Origin: Halomonas sp. HL-93
GTDB lineage: Bacteria > Pseudomonadota > Gammaproteobacteria > Pseudomonadales > Halomonadaceae
Direction: 5' to 3'
DNA length: 64,000 bases
NCBI RefSeq assembly: GCF_900086985.1
Contig: NZ_LT593974.1
Location: 806,001 to 870,000, forward strand
The notes below the pieces were generated by a model. It saw only the letters and a program-made list of their open reading frames with translations. It was not told the DNA's origin and did no database searches. Position 1 is the stretch's first letter. Each line of letters begins with the position of its first letter. Position numbers and translations under genes: made by a program. Below are positions 53,329-62,784 of this stretch, in pieces.

Positions 53329-53757
53329 ATGTACCACAAAATCTTATTGCCCGTTGATCTCAACGAAGAGAGTTCATGGACAAAAGCGCTACCCACGGCC
53401 ATCACGCTGTGTCAGACGTTTGATGCCTCGCTGCATGTGGTGACGGTGCTGCCGGAATTTAAGATGCCCATGGTGGGTGCTTACTTTCCGAAAGACTTCT
53501 CTAAAAAGGCACACGAGGCTGTTAAGGAAGCCCAGCACACCTTTATTCAACAACACGTACCGGAGACAATTAACACCCAGAGCGTGATTGTCGACGGCTC
53601 GCCGTGGGAGGCGATCATCAAAGTCGGAAAACAGCTGGATATCGACCTGATCGTTATGGCCTCTCATACTAAGCGTAAGTTTGTTGATTACGTGTTGGGG
53701 CCTAATGCCGAGCATGTGGTACACCACGCCAAAATGTCGGTCATGATTGTTCGCTAA
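53329..53757 (+). CDS. UspA-family universal stress protein linked to TRAP transporter
   Basis: This 142-residue single-domain Usp protein has MYHKILLPVDLNEESSW at the N terminus and IDLIVMASHTKRKFVDYVLGPNAEHVVHHAKMSVMIVR at the end. In the usual ATP-binding G-x2-G-x9-G(S/T) motif the first glycine is Ser (ASHTKRK), so nucleotide binding may be altered. In Halomonas elongata a UspA protein (TeaD) sits in the TRAP operon for ectoine and modulates it; this gene occupies the same place behind a TAXI-type system. Confidence 0.9.
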   Translation: MYHKILLPVDLNEESSWTKALPTAITLCQTFDASLHVVTVLPEFKMPMVGAYFPKDFSKKAHEAVKEAQHTFIQQHVPETINTQSVIVDGSPWEAIIKVGKQLDIDLIVMASHTKRKFVDYVLGPNAEHVVHHAKMSVMIVR

Positions 53758-53779
53758 CGCGATGACCGTGAAACGCAAA

Positions 53780-53806
53780 GCTCCAAGCCTGGCTTGGAGC
53801 TTTTTT
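53780..53806 (+). terminator. Terminator of the TAXI-TRAP operon
   Basis: A stem GCTCCAAG/CTTGGAGC with loop CCTGG is followed by T6 at 53801-53806. It lies 23 bases after the Usp stop. Confidence 0.9.
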
Positions 53807-53956
53807 ATTTTTCAAGCGTTGGTTGGGTTTGCTGAGTAACCCAGCGGGTGGCCAGCGAAAAAACTCGTATATGAACTGACCTTACCTATGAGATGGCGTA
53901 ACCTTATAGGGTCTATTAACGTTTACCCGCGGATAACGCGGCAAGAGGAAATCGCA

Positions 53957-54469
53957 GTGAAATCGTTGTTAATGGGGTGCATCATGCTGGCGTTCAGCAT
54001 TCCCCTGGCGGGGCTGGCGGCTACTTCAGATGACGGCCGCGCACCGACAGGGCCGGTGATTCTCAAAGTAGTGGGCGAGATTACCAACGCCAATGTCGCT
54101 GATGAGGCGCATTTTGATCGCCAGATGCTGCAGCAATTGCCGCAGCATGATTTCGACACGACCACGCCATGGACCGATAGCCGGAATCATTATGAAGGCC
54201 CCTTGATGCGAGACTTGCTGGCTCACTTGGGCGTAGAGGACGGCAGCATCAATGTATTGGCGCTCAACGGCTACGAAGCCGAAATTCCGGTGAGTGATTT
54301 TTATGACTACGATGTGATTCTCGCGCTCAAACGAGACGGTGAAGCGATTCCTATCCGAGAGTATGGTCCGCTTTGGGTACTCTACCCGTTTGATCAAGAT
54401 GACGCCTTGCTGAGCGAAAAAATGCGCTTTCGCGCCGTCTGGCAGGTGATGCAAATTAATGTCCGTTAG
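53957..54469 (+). CDS. Periplasmic molybdopterin-oxidoreductase-like protein
   Basis: This 170-residue secreted protein starts with GTG at 53957 after GAGGA and has a signal peptide (KSLLMGCIMLAFSIPLAGLA). The mature part resembles the Oxidored_molyb fold (VILKVVGEITNAN, HFDRQMLQQLPQHDF, TTPWTDSRNHYEGPLMRDLLAHLGV, YDYDVILALKRDG, YGPLWVLYPFD) but has no cysteine where the enzyme would hold molybdopterin. It is probably a sensory or binding partner. It overlaps the hybrid kinase gene by 11 bases, so it may present a signal to that kinase. An upstream in-frame ATG at 53888 would disrupt the signal peptide. Confidence 0.72.
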   Translation: MKSLLMGCIMLAFSIPLAGLAATSDDGRAPTGPVILKVVGEITNANVADEAHFDRQMLQQLPQHDFDTTTPWTDSRNHYEGPLMRDLLAHLGVEDGSINVLALNGYEAEIPVSDFYDYDVILALKRDGEAIPIREYGPLWVLYPFDQDDALLSEKMRFRAVWQVMQINVR

Positions 54470-56702
54470 CGCTCCTTTGACGCATTACCCCCGTTTGCTG
54501 CGCTATCCTCGGCGCTTCAAGCTGGTCGCCATGACGGCCGTGGTGCTATTCGCCGCGGCGTTGGTCGTGGCGACAATCGCCGCATGGCGCCAGGATAATC
54601 TTACCCAGTCCCTGCGCGAAGACACCTCCTGGGTGATTTACAAGCTGGATCGTGATGCGGTCCAACTGCTCAATCAGCTACTCAACGTGACTCGCGGGCC
54701 AATAGCGCCTGACGCCCAAGATGAGTTGGATCTAAGTTTTGAACTGCTTTATAGCCGAGTTACTTTGCTCAATGAAGGGGAGGTCAGCACGCTACTGGAC
54801 CGTATTGAGCCAGCACGACAATTGCTAGAGGACATTCAGCAGCAGTTAGATGTCCTCGACCCGATGTTTGAGCCCCATGAAGACCTTGATCAGATGCCGA
54901 TCACCGCGCTGGAAACCGAACTGCAAGCCTTAACGCGCCTCACCGAACGGCTGGTTATCACGATCAATGGCTACTTGGCTGAATCCGCCACTGAGGAGCG
55001 CGCGCAGCTCAGTCTGCTATATAAGCTGTTGATGAGCCTTATAGTGGCGATGAGTTTGGCCGCGCTGCTAGTCGTCGTTTTCCTGGTACGGGAAATGCGC
55101 GAGAGCGCGGCTGCGCGGCGAGATCAAGAACAGCTTAGCCGTCAACTGGAAGTCACCGCCAAGCAGGCCCAGGCGGCTAATCTCGCGAAGTCCGACTTTC
55201 TCGCGATGGTCAGTCATGAGATCCGAACGCCTCTGAATGGCGTCATTGGCATGAGCGAATTGCTGCGCGAGCCTGCTAATCGAGTTCAGGTAGAAGATTA
55301 CGCCAACACGATTTACGAAAGCGCCAACCAGCTATTAGCAATGATCAATGAGATTCTGGATTTTTCCAAAATTGAAGCAGGTCATTTAAGCCTGGAAACG
55401 GCCCCAACGGCTGTTAAACCACTGGTAGATAGCGTTGTTGCTTTGTTTAAGCCCCGAGCCGAGGCTAAAGGCCTGGCACTCACCCTGCAGGTGGATGAAT
55501 TGGTACCCGCTTGGGTGATGGTCGATGCTGGTCGGCTAAGGCAGATTTTGCTTAATTTAATTGCCAATGCCATCAAGTTTACAGATGACGGTAGCGTTTC
55601 TGTGCGTGTTTCCAGCACGGTTGACCGGTTACAATTTGACGTGTCAGACACCGGCTGCGGCGTAAGCGACGCGCAACAGCAGCATTTGTTTGAGCCTTTC
55701 CAGCAGGCGGATGCATCGGTTGCCCGGCGTTTCGGCGGGACCGGCCTGGGGCTTGCCATTTCCAAACGGCTAAGTGAGGCGATGCATGGGCAGCTAAGCG
55801 TTGACAGCCAACTTGGCGAGGGCAGCACCTTCAGCTGTCAACTACCGCTAATAGAGGCAGAGCCTTACCATCGTTCACCGCTGCCCTCACTGCCTGCTCA
55901 GCAGCATTTCCCTAGGACCTCGTTACTGCTGGTGGAAGACAATGCCATCAACCGTAAAGTCGCCATTGAATTGTTGTCGCGTTTAGGCTGCGACATCGTC
56001 TGCGCAGAAAATGGCCACGATGCGCTGGCGATGACCGCTGCTCAGCGCTTCCACCTGATTTTTATGGATATTCAACTGCCTGACATAGACGGGCTGGAGG
56101 TTACCCGAAAACTACGCGCTCAAGGCGGCTGGCTGGCCGAGGTGCCCATTGTCGCGATGACTGCAGGCGGTGTAGAAGATGACCGTCAGCGCTGCCTGCA
56201 GGCGGGGATGAATGATTATATTACCAAACCGTTATCCACCGCCGCGTTGAGCAATGTTCTAGCGCTTCAACTAGGTGATGCCGAAACCGAGACGGTTTCT
56301 TGGCCTACTGGGCCTACAAACGGCGAAAGTCTGCTGAATGACGACACGTTAAGCAGTCTTTACCAAACCCTCGGTGAGGATCACTTGCGTCAGCTCATAG
56401 CCCTCTATCACCGACAAGTTGAAGATTATCTTGCCCAATTGGCGACGTACCTCGGGCTTGAGGCGGAAATGCCGGCTGAACAGACCCAACAGATCGTCCG
56501 TTTGGCCCACCAACTGCGTGGAGAAGCGCTGAGTATTGGCGCGCAGCAGGTGGCGCAGCATGCCAAGCAGTTAGAAGTCTTGGCAAGGCAGGAAACGCCT
56601 TGTGCCAGCGAACTGAGCAACGCCTTTAGCGTGCTGCGCCAAACCTCCGCGCGCACCTACCCTGCGTTAGAGCGATGGCAACGTGATCACTTACCCCGCT
56701 AA
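54459..56702 (+). CDS. Hybrid sensor histidine kinase with receiver and Hpt domains
   Basis: This 747-residue inner-membrane kinase has helix 1 at about 22-43, a periplasmic sensor of about 140 residues, helix 2 at about 187-210 and a coiled linker. HisKA has phosphorylation His253 (VSHEIRTPLNG). The ATPase domain has Asn370, DTGCG (397-401) and GGTGLGL (426-432). A receiver follows (about 487-605, Asp537 in FMDIQLPD, Lys590), then an Hpt domain with His684 (LAHQLRGEALSIGA). The gene overlaps the periplasmic protein gene by 11 bases and nosP by 20. The final response regulator is not certain. Confidence 0.94.
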   Translation: MSVSAPLTHYPRLLRYPRRFKLVAMTAVVLFAAALVVATIAAWRQDNLTQSLREDTSWVIYKLDRDAVQLLNQLLNVTRGPIAPDAQDELDLSFELLYSRVTLLNEGEVSTLLDRIEPARQLLEDIQQQLDVLDPMFEPHEDLDQMPITALETELQALTRLTERLVITINGYLAESATEERAQLSLLYKLLMSLIVAMSLAALLVVVFLVREMRESAAARRDQEQLSRQLEVTAKQAQAANLAKSDFLAMVSHEIRTPLNGVIGMSELLREPANRVQVEDYANTIYESANQLLAMINEILDFSKIEAGHLSLETAPTAVKPLVDSVVALFKPRAEAKGLALTLQVDELVPAWVMVDAGRLRQILLNLIANAIKFTDDGSVSVRVSSTVDRLQFDVSDTGCGVSDAQQQHLFEPFQQADASVARRFGGTGLGLAISKRLSEAMHGQLSVDSQLGEGSTFSCQLPLIEAEPYHRSPLPSLPAQQHFPRTSLLLVEDNAINRKVAIELLSRLGCDIVCAENGHDALAMTAAQRFHLIFMDIQLPDIDGLEVTRKLRAQGGWLAEVPIVAMTAGGVEDDRQRCLQAGMNDYITKPLSTAALSNVLALQLGDAETETVSWPTGPTNGESLLNDDTLSSLYQTLGEDHLRQLIALYHRQVEDYLAQLATYLGLEAEMPAEQTQQIVRLAHQLRGEALSIGAQQVAQHAKQLEVLARQETPCASELSNAFSVLRQTSARTYPALERWQRDHLPR

Positions 56703-57846
56703 TCACGGCACCGTTGTCGTAGCCAGCCGGTCGGCAAACGCCAAGCAGGCAGTGCAAGCGCTGGCTGAGGGCCTCAGCCATGACCACCTTGGCGGCATTA
56801 TTTTTTTCTGTAGCGCCGAGTATGATTTAGAGGGTCTAGCGGCCGCGCTGGTCAGCGCCTTCCCAACGGTAACTGTCAGTGGTTGTACCACGGCAGGCGA
56901 GATTACTCCCCAGGGGTATGATCGCGGCAGCATTGTGGCGATTGGCTTTGATCGGCGAGTATTCGCTCTTGAAACGGCGCTTGTCGATGACCTGGACCGG
57001 TTCGCGCTGAGCGATGCTCAGCCGTTAGTCGATGGGTTGATTGAGCGCTGCCGTCGTCAGGCGCTGGCCCCGGTTAACGAGCATAGCTTTGCACTGACGT
57101 TACTGGATGGGCTTTCAAGCCGCGAAGAGCAGGTACTGGCAACGCTGGACGCTGCCCTGGGGCGCATACCCAGCTTCGGCGGTTCCGCCGGAGACGACAA
57201 TCACTTGGCCCACACCCACGTCTATGCCCGAGGGCGTTTTCATAGCCGCGCCGCCGTGGTGGTGATGATCAACACGTGCCTGCCGTTTGAAGTGTTTTCA
57301 ACTCACCACCTCATGCCGCTTAGCCATAAACTGGTGGTCACCGAAGCGGATCGCGAGCGTCGCCGTGTGATGGAATTAAACGGACTGCCTGCGGCCAGGG
57401 TTTACGCCGACTTGGTGGGGATTGAGCCTCACACCTTAGGGCCTAGCGTATTTGCACGCCATCCGCTTGCGGTTCAACTGGGTGGGCAGCATTACGTGCG
57501 CTCCATTCAACGCGCCAATGCCGATGGTAGCCTAAGCTTTTACTGTGCGGTGGAAAACGGCATCGTGCTGACTGCCATGCAGCCTGCGCCTTTGCTTGAC
57601 GATCTCAACAACATGCTGCAAGGCGTCACAGCGCGGTTGGGGCAACCCTCGCTAATGATTGGCTGTGACTGTTTCTTACGCCGCATGGAGCTTGAGGCCG
57701 TCCAACATGTCGAGCAGGCGTCGACACTGCTGCGCCAGTCGCGGGTGGTGGGTTTTAACACCTACGGTGAGCAGCACCACGGCATGCATGTGAATCAAAC
57801 GTTTACAGGGGTGGCCCTTGGCACTCTTCCAACTCTCGGCAAGTGA
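56683..57846 (+). CDS. nosP: FIST-domain protein (NosP-like nitric oxide sensor)
   Basis: This 387-residue soluble protein has FIST_N (about 25-215; GGIIFFCSAEYDLEGLAAALVSAFPTVTVSGCTTAGEITPQGY, FGGSAGDDNHLAHTHVY) and FIST_C (about 220-365; RVYADLVGIEPHTLGPSVFARHPL, GCDCFLRRMELE) domains. NosP proteins bind heme and sense nitric oxide, and are usually encoded beside the NahK hybrid kinase, as here. GTG at 56683 is the only likely start, overlapping the kinase upstream by 20 bases. The heme ligand cannot be picked from the sequence alone. Confidence 0.86.
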   Translation: MITYPANHGTVVVASRSANAKQAVQALAEGLSHDHLGGIIFFCSAEYDLEGLAAALVSAFPTVTVSGCTTAGEITPQGYDRGSIVAIGFDRRVFALETALVDDLDRFALSDAQPLVDGLIERCRRQALAPVNEHSFALTLLDGLSSREEQVLATLDAALGRIPSFGGSAGDDNHLAHTHVYARGRFHSRAAVVVMINTCLPFEVFSTHHLMPLSHKLVVTEADRERRRVMELNGLPAARVYADLVGIEPHTLGPSVFARHPLAVQLGGQHYVRSIQRANADGSLSFYCAVENGIVLTAMQPAPLLDDLNNMLQGVTARLGQPSLMIGCDCFLRRMELEAVQHVEQASTLLRQSRVVGFNTYGEQHHGMHVNQTFTGVALGTLPTLGK

Positions 57847-59206
57847 CGACGCATCGCTTAGCAGCGCTGCCTTACGCGAAGAAAATCGCCGCCTACGCAA
57901 AGTGTGTCAGGCACTGATGAGCCGTGTTGAATCAGGTAGCGGTGCGGATGGCGCACCTTATGCCGCTTTCGAGCGCTCTGTATTGCTAGCCGAACAGGTT
58001 AGGGAGCGCACTGATGCGCTGCACCGTGCCTTGGACGAATTGGGTCAGGCCAACATCCATTTGCAGGCGGCGAAAGCAGAAGCCGAAGCTGCCAACCTGT
58101 CGAAAACCAAATTTCTCGCCGCCGTCAGCCACGATCTGCTTCAGCCACTCAACGCAGCCCGTTTGTTCGTCAGTGCCTTGGAAACGCATCCCTTACCCGA
58201 AGCCTCGCAAACACTGGTTGGCCATGTGGGACGCTCGCTAAAAGATGTCGAAGGGCTTTTAGGCACGTTGGTGGATATTTCGCGTCTGGATGCTGGAGTG
58301 CTGCATGCCGATAAAGCACCGTTCGCGGTGAGCACCTTATTGGACGCACTGGCGGAAGAATACCGCCAGGTTGCTGCTGTGCGCGGCTTGAGTTTGCATT
58401 ACGTGCCGTCGCGTGTGGTGGTGGAATCTGATTTGGCGCTGCTGGCGCGGGTGATTCGTAATTTTTTGAGTAACGCGGTGCGTTATACCGAGCACGGCCA
58501 TGTGCTACTGGGCTGTCGTCGTCGTGCCGAGGGCGTCGAAATTATGGTGGGTGATACCGGCCCAGGGATTGCCGAGCAGCAGCGTGAGGCGATTTTTCTA
58601 GAGTTTCAGCGCGCTCATAATACTCAGCGTCAGCATAGTCGCGGGTTAGGGCTTGGCCTGGCGATCGTTGATCGTATTAGTGCCATGCTCGAACAGCCCG
58701 TCATGCTGGCCTCAAAGCCTGGGCGTGGAGCGTTATTTTCGATCACCGTGCCCTATGCCTCTTCCCATGCAGCCGCAGCCCAGGGGAGTGTACCGGCGAC
58801 CGCCGTTCAGCCATACGACAATCCTGCGTCTCCACTTGCTGAATGCGTGGTGTGGGTGATTGATGACGACGCAGCGATTATCGACGGAATGCAAGCGCTT
58901 CTGGGTAGCTGGGGGTGTCGGGTGCGGGCGGCGGCGACAGCAAGTGCCTTAGAGGCGGCCAGTGATGGCGAGACGCCTGACGTGTTATTGGTTGACTATC
59001 ATTTGGGTGAGCACCGCGAAACAGGGCTGACACTGGCGGCGCGACTGCGCCGTCGCTATCCAGGGCTCGCGGCGGTGGTAATTACCGCCAATCATGATGC
59101 AACCCTCAGCCGTGCCGCCCGTGAAGCGGGCATGCACTGTTTATTGAAGCCATTAAAACCGATGCGCTTGCGTATGCTGCTAGTCAGCCTTTTAACCCCC
59201 GCATAG
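57818..59206 (+). CDS. nahK: NahK/ErcS'-type hybrid histidine kinase
   Basis: This 462-residue soluble kinase has a leucine- and glutamate-rich coiled coil (about 20-95), HisKA with His105 in AAVSHDLLQPLNAARLF, the hallmark of the NahK/ErcS' group, an ATPase domain (NAVRY, DTGPG, GLGLGLAIV) and a C-terminal receiver with Asp393 (VDYHLGEH). It starts at TTG 57818, overlapping nosP by 29 bases, with AGGGG upstream. In Pseudomonas such kinases work with NosP and affect biofilm and ethanol-oxidation regulators; the next gene is such a regulator. Confidence 0.9.
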   Translation: MALFQLSASDDASLSSAALREENRRLRKVCQALMSRVESGSGADGAPYAAFERSVLLAEQVRERTDALHRALDELGQANIHLQAAKAEAEAANLSKTKFLAAVSHDLLQPLNAARLFVSALETHPLPEASQTLVGHVGRSLKDVEGLLGTLVDISRLDAGVLHADKAPFAVSTLLDALAEEYRQVAAVRGLSLHYVPSRVVVESDLALLARVIRNFLSNAVRYTEHGHVLLGCRRRAEGVEIMVGDTGPGIAEQQREAIFLEFQRAHNTQRQHSRGLGLGLAIVDRISAMLEQPVMLASKPGRGALFSITVPYASSHAAAAQGSVPATAVQPYDNPASPLAECVVWVIDDDAAIIDGMQALLGSWGCRVRAAATASALEAASDGETPDVLLVDYHLGEHRETGLTLAARLRRRYPGLAAVVITANHDATLSRAAREAGMHCLLKPLKPMRLRMLLVSLLTPA

Positions 59207-59215
59207 CGGTAGAGC

Positions 59216-59905
59216 TTAACGCACCGTTCGGCTGGCCATATAAAGCGGCAGGTTAGCTTCGCCCGCCATCACAATGGCATGTACGCGGCTGGTGGCCCCC
59301 AGCTTGCGCAAGATGGCCGAGACATGGGTTTTAACCGTGGTTTCGGCAATGCTTAGTTCGCGGGCAATTTGCTTGTTCGACATGCCTTGGGTCATGCAAT
59401 GCAATACCGACAGTTGTTTGTCGGTTAACTGAGCGAGCTGTTCTCCCGCTAAGCGCTCGGCGGCTTCAGGTGTATTGGCTTGAGGCGAAGGGGAGGTCGT
59501 CGGTGGACGACGCATGACCTCGGCGGGAAGGTATAGTTGCCCTTCAAGCATTTGGGTGAGCGCGTTGAGCAGTGCTTCTCTAGGCGTTGATTTGGGAATA
59601 TAGCCTACGGCACCCAAGCTAATGGCATCCAACACTAACTGGCGCTCCTGATGCGCTGAAATAATGGCCACCGGCAGCCAGGGGTAGGTCTCGCGCACGC
59701 GGGTTAAACCGTCGAGGCCTTCCGCATCTGGCAGGCTCAAGTCCAGCAGCAATAAATCCAGGCCGTCGTGCTCGGTGATCAGGGGAATCGCGGCGGCGAG
59801 ACTATCGGCTTCCAACAGCTGGCTGTTCGGCAAGCCGCTGCTGACCACGACCTGCAGCGCGTCGCGAAATAGCGGATGATCGTCTGCCACCAATAACGAA
59901 TACAT
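59216..59905 (-). CDS. LuxR-family response regulator (ErbR/AgmR-like)
   Basis: This 229-residue regulator has a receiver domain (SLLVADDHPLFRDAL; phospho-Asp55 in LLLLDLSLPD; conserved Lys in YIPKSTP) and a LuxR helix-turn-helix (LTDKQLSVLHCMTQGMSNKQIARELSIAETTVKTHVSAILRKLG). Start 59905 follows AGGAG; 28 upstream codons lack support. It converges on nahK (10 bases) and is divergent from exaC. In Pseudomonas, the AgmR/ErbR regulator turns on ethanol oxidation genes including exaC, which fits. Confidence 0.87.
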   Translation of the reverse strand: MYSLLVADDHPLFRDALQVVVSSGLPNSQLLEADSLAAAIPLITEHDGLDLLLLDLSLPDAEGLDGLTRVRETYPWLPVAIISAHQERQLVLDAISLGAVGYIPKSTPREALLNALTQMLEGQLYLPAEVMRRPPTTSPSPQANTPEAAERLAGEQLAQLTDKQLSVLHCMTQGMSNKQIARELSIAETTVKTHVSAILRKLGATSRVHAIVMAGEANLPLYMASRTVR

Positions 59906-60022
59906 GGCGTCTCCTACCAAGGGATGAGGGCGCATCCTGCCAACGGGGTATATCGCGTTGCGCCCATCTGACCAACACTGCATGAGCACCTTTTAATAAT
60001 CATAATACGCAGGAGCTCAATA

Positions 60023-61543
60023 ATGATATACGCCAATCCTGGTGACACTGGTTCACTGGTGTCATTTGAAAAACGCTACGGCAATTACATCGGCGGCGAA
60101 TTTGTTGCCCCGGTGAAGGGCCAATACTTCGATAACGTTAGCCCGGTGAACGGTCAGGTGTTTTGCGAAATCCCCCGCTCAAGCGCGGAAGATATCGACA
60201 AAGCGCTGGACGCGGCTCACGCTGCCGCCCCTGCCTGGGGCAAAACATCGGCGCAAGAGCGCAGCAATATTTTGCTGAAAATCGCCGACCGCATTGAACA
60301 AAACCTGGAAATGCTTGCCGTTGCCGAAACCTGGGACAACGGCAAAGCCGTGCGTGAAACGCTGAACGCCGATCTGCCGCTGGCGGTTGACCACTTCCGC
60401 TACTTTGCCGGCTGCATACGCTCGCAGGAAGGCACGGCGGCGGATATCGATGCCAACACGGTTTCTTATCACTTCCACGAGCCGCTGGGCGTAGTGGGCC
60501 AGATTATCCCCTGGAACTTCCCGATTCTAATGGCGGTTTGGAAGCTGGCGCCTGCACTGGCGGCGGGTAACTGCGTGGTGCTCAAGCCCGCCGAACAGAC
60601 GCCGGCTTCGATTTTGAAAGTGGCTGAACTGGTCGGTGATTTGCTACCGCCAGGCGTGTTGAACATCGTCAACGGCTTTGGTGCCGAGGCGGGCCAGGCG
60701 CTGGCCAGCAGCAAACGCATCGCCAAAATCGCCTTCACAGGCTCAACCCCGGTGGGGTCGCATATTTTGAAATGTGCGGCGGAAAACATTATTCCTTCCA
60801 CCGTGGAGCTGGGCGGCAAGTCGCCCAACATCTACTTCGCCGACATCATGAACGCCGAACCGACGTTTATTGATAAAGCGGTAGAGGGCTTGGTACTGGC
60901 GTTCTTTAACCAGGGCGAGGTGTGTACCTGCCCGTCTCGCGCGCTGATTCAAGAGAGCATGTACGACGAGTTCATGGCCAAGGTCATCGAGCGCACCAAA
61001 ACCATCAAGCGCGGTAATCCGCTGGATACCGATGTGCAAGTAGGCGCGCAGGCTTCCCAGGAGCAGTTCGACAAGATCATGTCATACATGGATATTGCCC
61101 GCGACGAAGGTGCTGAATTCCTCACCGGTGGCAATAAAGAGACCATGGACGACAGCATCAATAGCGGGTACTACATTCAGCCCACGCTGCTGAAGGGTAA
61201 TAACCAGATGCGCGTTTTCCAGGAGGAGATCTTTGGCCCGGTCGTGGCGGTGACTACCTTCAAAGACGAAGAGGAAGCGCTGGCAATCGCCAACGACACC
61301 GAGTTTGGCCTGGGCGCGGGCGTGTGGAGCCGCGATATCAACGTCGCCTTCCGTATGGGGCGCGGCATTCAAGCCGGGCGTGTATGGACCAACTGCTACC
61401 ACCAGTATCCAGCCCATGCGGCATTCGGTGGCTACAAGAAATCCGGCGTTGGCCGCGAAACCCATAAAGTCGCCCTTGAGCACTATCAGCAAACTAAAAA
61501 CCTGCTGGTCAGCTACGACATCAACCCGCTGGGCTTCTTCTAA
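60023..61543 (+). CDS. exaC: NAD-dependent acetaldehyde dehydrogenase ExaC-like
   Basis: This 506-residue aldehyde dehydrogenase has ALDH signatures [15 protein letters not shown] and catalytic Cys301 in [15 protein letters not shown], and [10 protein letters not shown] near the end. The long C-terminal form and the opening [26 protein letters not shown] match ExaC of ethanol-oxidising pseudomonads, which oxidises acetaldehyde to acetate. AGGAG precedes the ATG. It is divergent from the ErbR/AgmR-like regulator and precedes an alcohol dehydrogenase by 137 bases. Confidence 0.93.
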   Translation: MIYANPGDTGSLVSFEKRYGNYIGGEFVAPVKGQYFDNVSPVNGQVFCEIPRSSAEDIDKALDAAHAAAPAWGKTSAQERSNILLKIADRIEQNLEMLAVAETWDNGKAVRETLNADLPLAVDHFRYFAGCIRSQEGTAADIDANTVSYHFHEPLGVVGQIIPWNFPILMAVWKLAPALAAGNCVVLKPAEQTPASILKVAELVGDLLPPGVLNIVNGFGAEAGQALASSKRIAKIAFTGSTPVGSHILKCAAENIIPSTVELGGKSPNIYFADIMNAEPTFIDKAVEGLVLAFFNQGEVCTCPSRALIQESMYDEFMAKVIERTKTIKRGNPLDTDVQVGAQASQEQFDKIMSYMDIARDEGAEFLTGGNKETMDDSINSGYYIQPTLLKGNNQMRVFQEEIFGPVVAVTTFKDEEEALAIANDTEFGLGAGVWSRDINVAFRMGRGIQAGRVWTNCYHQYPAHAAFGGYKKSGVGRETHKVALEHYQQTKNLLVSYDINPLGFF

Positions 61544-61573
61544 GCCGTCAGCTTTTTTCTACTATAGCAAGCC

Positions 61574-61601
61574 ACACCGTCCGGCATTAGCCGGGCGGTC
61601 G
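61574..61601 (+). repeat. Hairpin between exaC and adh
   Basis: ACCGTCCGGC and GCCGGGCGGT regions pair with one bulge on each side around a short loop (about 61576-61599). There is no following T-run, so it may attenuate or stabilise rather than stop transcription into adh. Confidence 0.4.
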
Positions 61602-61680
61602 TGTCAGTTCCCTGGACGCTGACTCTATCAATATGAGTCGTTGTTAAACGGCTATATCGGAAACTATTAGGAGTTGTATC

Positions 61681-62709
61681 ATGGATAGCACAATGCGCGC
61701 GGCGGTCGTTCGTAAGTTTGGCCAGCCGCTGGTCATTGAAGAAGTTGACGTACCTCGCCCTAAGCAGGGCGAAGTGTTGATGCAAGTGGCGGCCTCTGGC
61801 GTTTGCCATACCGATTTACACGCTGCTCACGGCGATTGGCCGGTAAAACCCTCACCGCCGTTTATTCCAGGGCACGAAGGCGTTGGGCATATAGTGGCGG
61901 TGGGGGAAGGTGTCTCCCACGTCAAAGAGGGCGATCGTATCGGCGTACCCTGGCTCTATTCGGCCTGCGGCTACTGCGAGCACTGCTTGGGCGGTTGGGA
62001 GACACTTTGCGAGTCCCAGCAAAATACCGGTTACAGCGTTAACGGCGGGTTTGCCGACTACACCTTGGCGGATGCGGGCTATGTAGGGCGATTACCCGAT
62101 GCCGTCGATTTTATCGAAATAGCTCCGGTACTGTGTGCGGGAGTGACGGTTTATAAAGGCTTGAAGATGACCGATACCCGCCCCGGCCAGTGGGTGGTGA
62201 TTTCGGGCATTGGTGGCCTGGGCCATATGGCGGTGCAGTACGCCAAAGCCATGGGGTTGAATGTTGCTGCGGTGGATATCGATGACGGCAAGCTAGCCCT
62301 GGCCGAGCGGTTGGGCGCCACGGTAACCGTCAACGCCATGAAAACTGACCCAGCGGCCTACCTGAAGAAAACCATCGGTGGTGCTCACGGTGCCTTGGTG
62401 ACAGCGGTGTCGCCGAAGGCGTTTGATCAAGCGCAAAACATGCTGCGCCGTGGCGGTACACTGGTGCTTAATGGCCTGCCACCCGGTGATTTCCCGCTGC
62501 CGATTTTCAGCACGGTGCTTAACGGTATTACCATTCGCGGCTCTATCGTCGGCACGCGCAGCGACCTGCAGGAAGCCCTGGATTTCGCCGCCGAAGGTAA
62601 GGTTAAGGCCACGGTGGCAACCGACACGCTGGATAATATCAACGACGTTTTCCAGCGCATGATCGACGGCAAAATAGAAGGCCGTATTGTGCTCGATATG
62701 GCGAGTTGA
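61681..62709 (+). CDS. adhP: Zinc-dependent alcohol dehydrogenase (AdhP-like)
   Basis: This 342-residue MDR-family dehydrogenase has catalytic zinc ligands in [17 protein letters not shown] and [10 protein letters not shown], a four-cysteine structural zinc loop ([15 protein letters not shown]) and NAD loop [18 protein letters not shown]. It oxidises ethanol or other primary alcohols to the aldehyde used by ExaC. TAGGAG lies before the ATG. A strong terminator follows. Confidence 0.93.
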   Translation: MDSTMRAAVVRKFGQPLVIEEVDVPRPKQGEVLMQVAASGVCHTDLHAAHGDWPVKPSPPFIPGHEGVGHIVAVGEGVSHVKEGDRIGVPWLYSACGYCEHCLGGWETLCESQQNTGYSVNGGFADYTLADAGYVGRLPDAVDFIEIAPVLCAGVTVYKGLKMTDTRPGQWVVISGIGGLGHMAVQYAKAMGLNVAAVDIDDGKLALAERLGATVTVNAMKTDPAAYLKKTIGGAHGALVTAVSPKAFDQAQNMLRRGGTLVLNGLPPGDFPLPIFSTVLNGITIRGSIVGTRSDLQEALDFAAEGKVKATVATDTLDNINDVFQRMIDGKIEGRIVLDMAS

Positions 62710-62732
62710 TCGCTGTTTAGTGGGTGCGACAC

Positions 62733-62758
62733 AAGGGGAAGGACACTTCCCCTTTTTA
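62733..62758. terminator. Terminator between adhP and the SulP gene
   Basis: A 9-bp stem AAGGGGAAG/CTTCCCCTT with a 4-base loop is followed by T-rich sequence. It ends adhP transcription and sits just past the stop of the convergent SulP gene. Confidence 0.85.
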
Positions 62759-62784
62759 TTTGCAAGCTTGCCATTTCCTATCTG

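Noticed and set aside
53888..53956. Longer N terminus for the periplasmic oxidoreductase-like protein
   Set aside because: Starting at 53888 would place 23 mostly polar residues before the signal peptide; GTG at 53957 has GAGGA and gives a normal signal.
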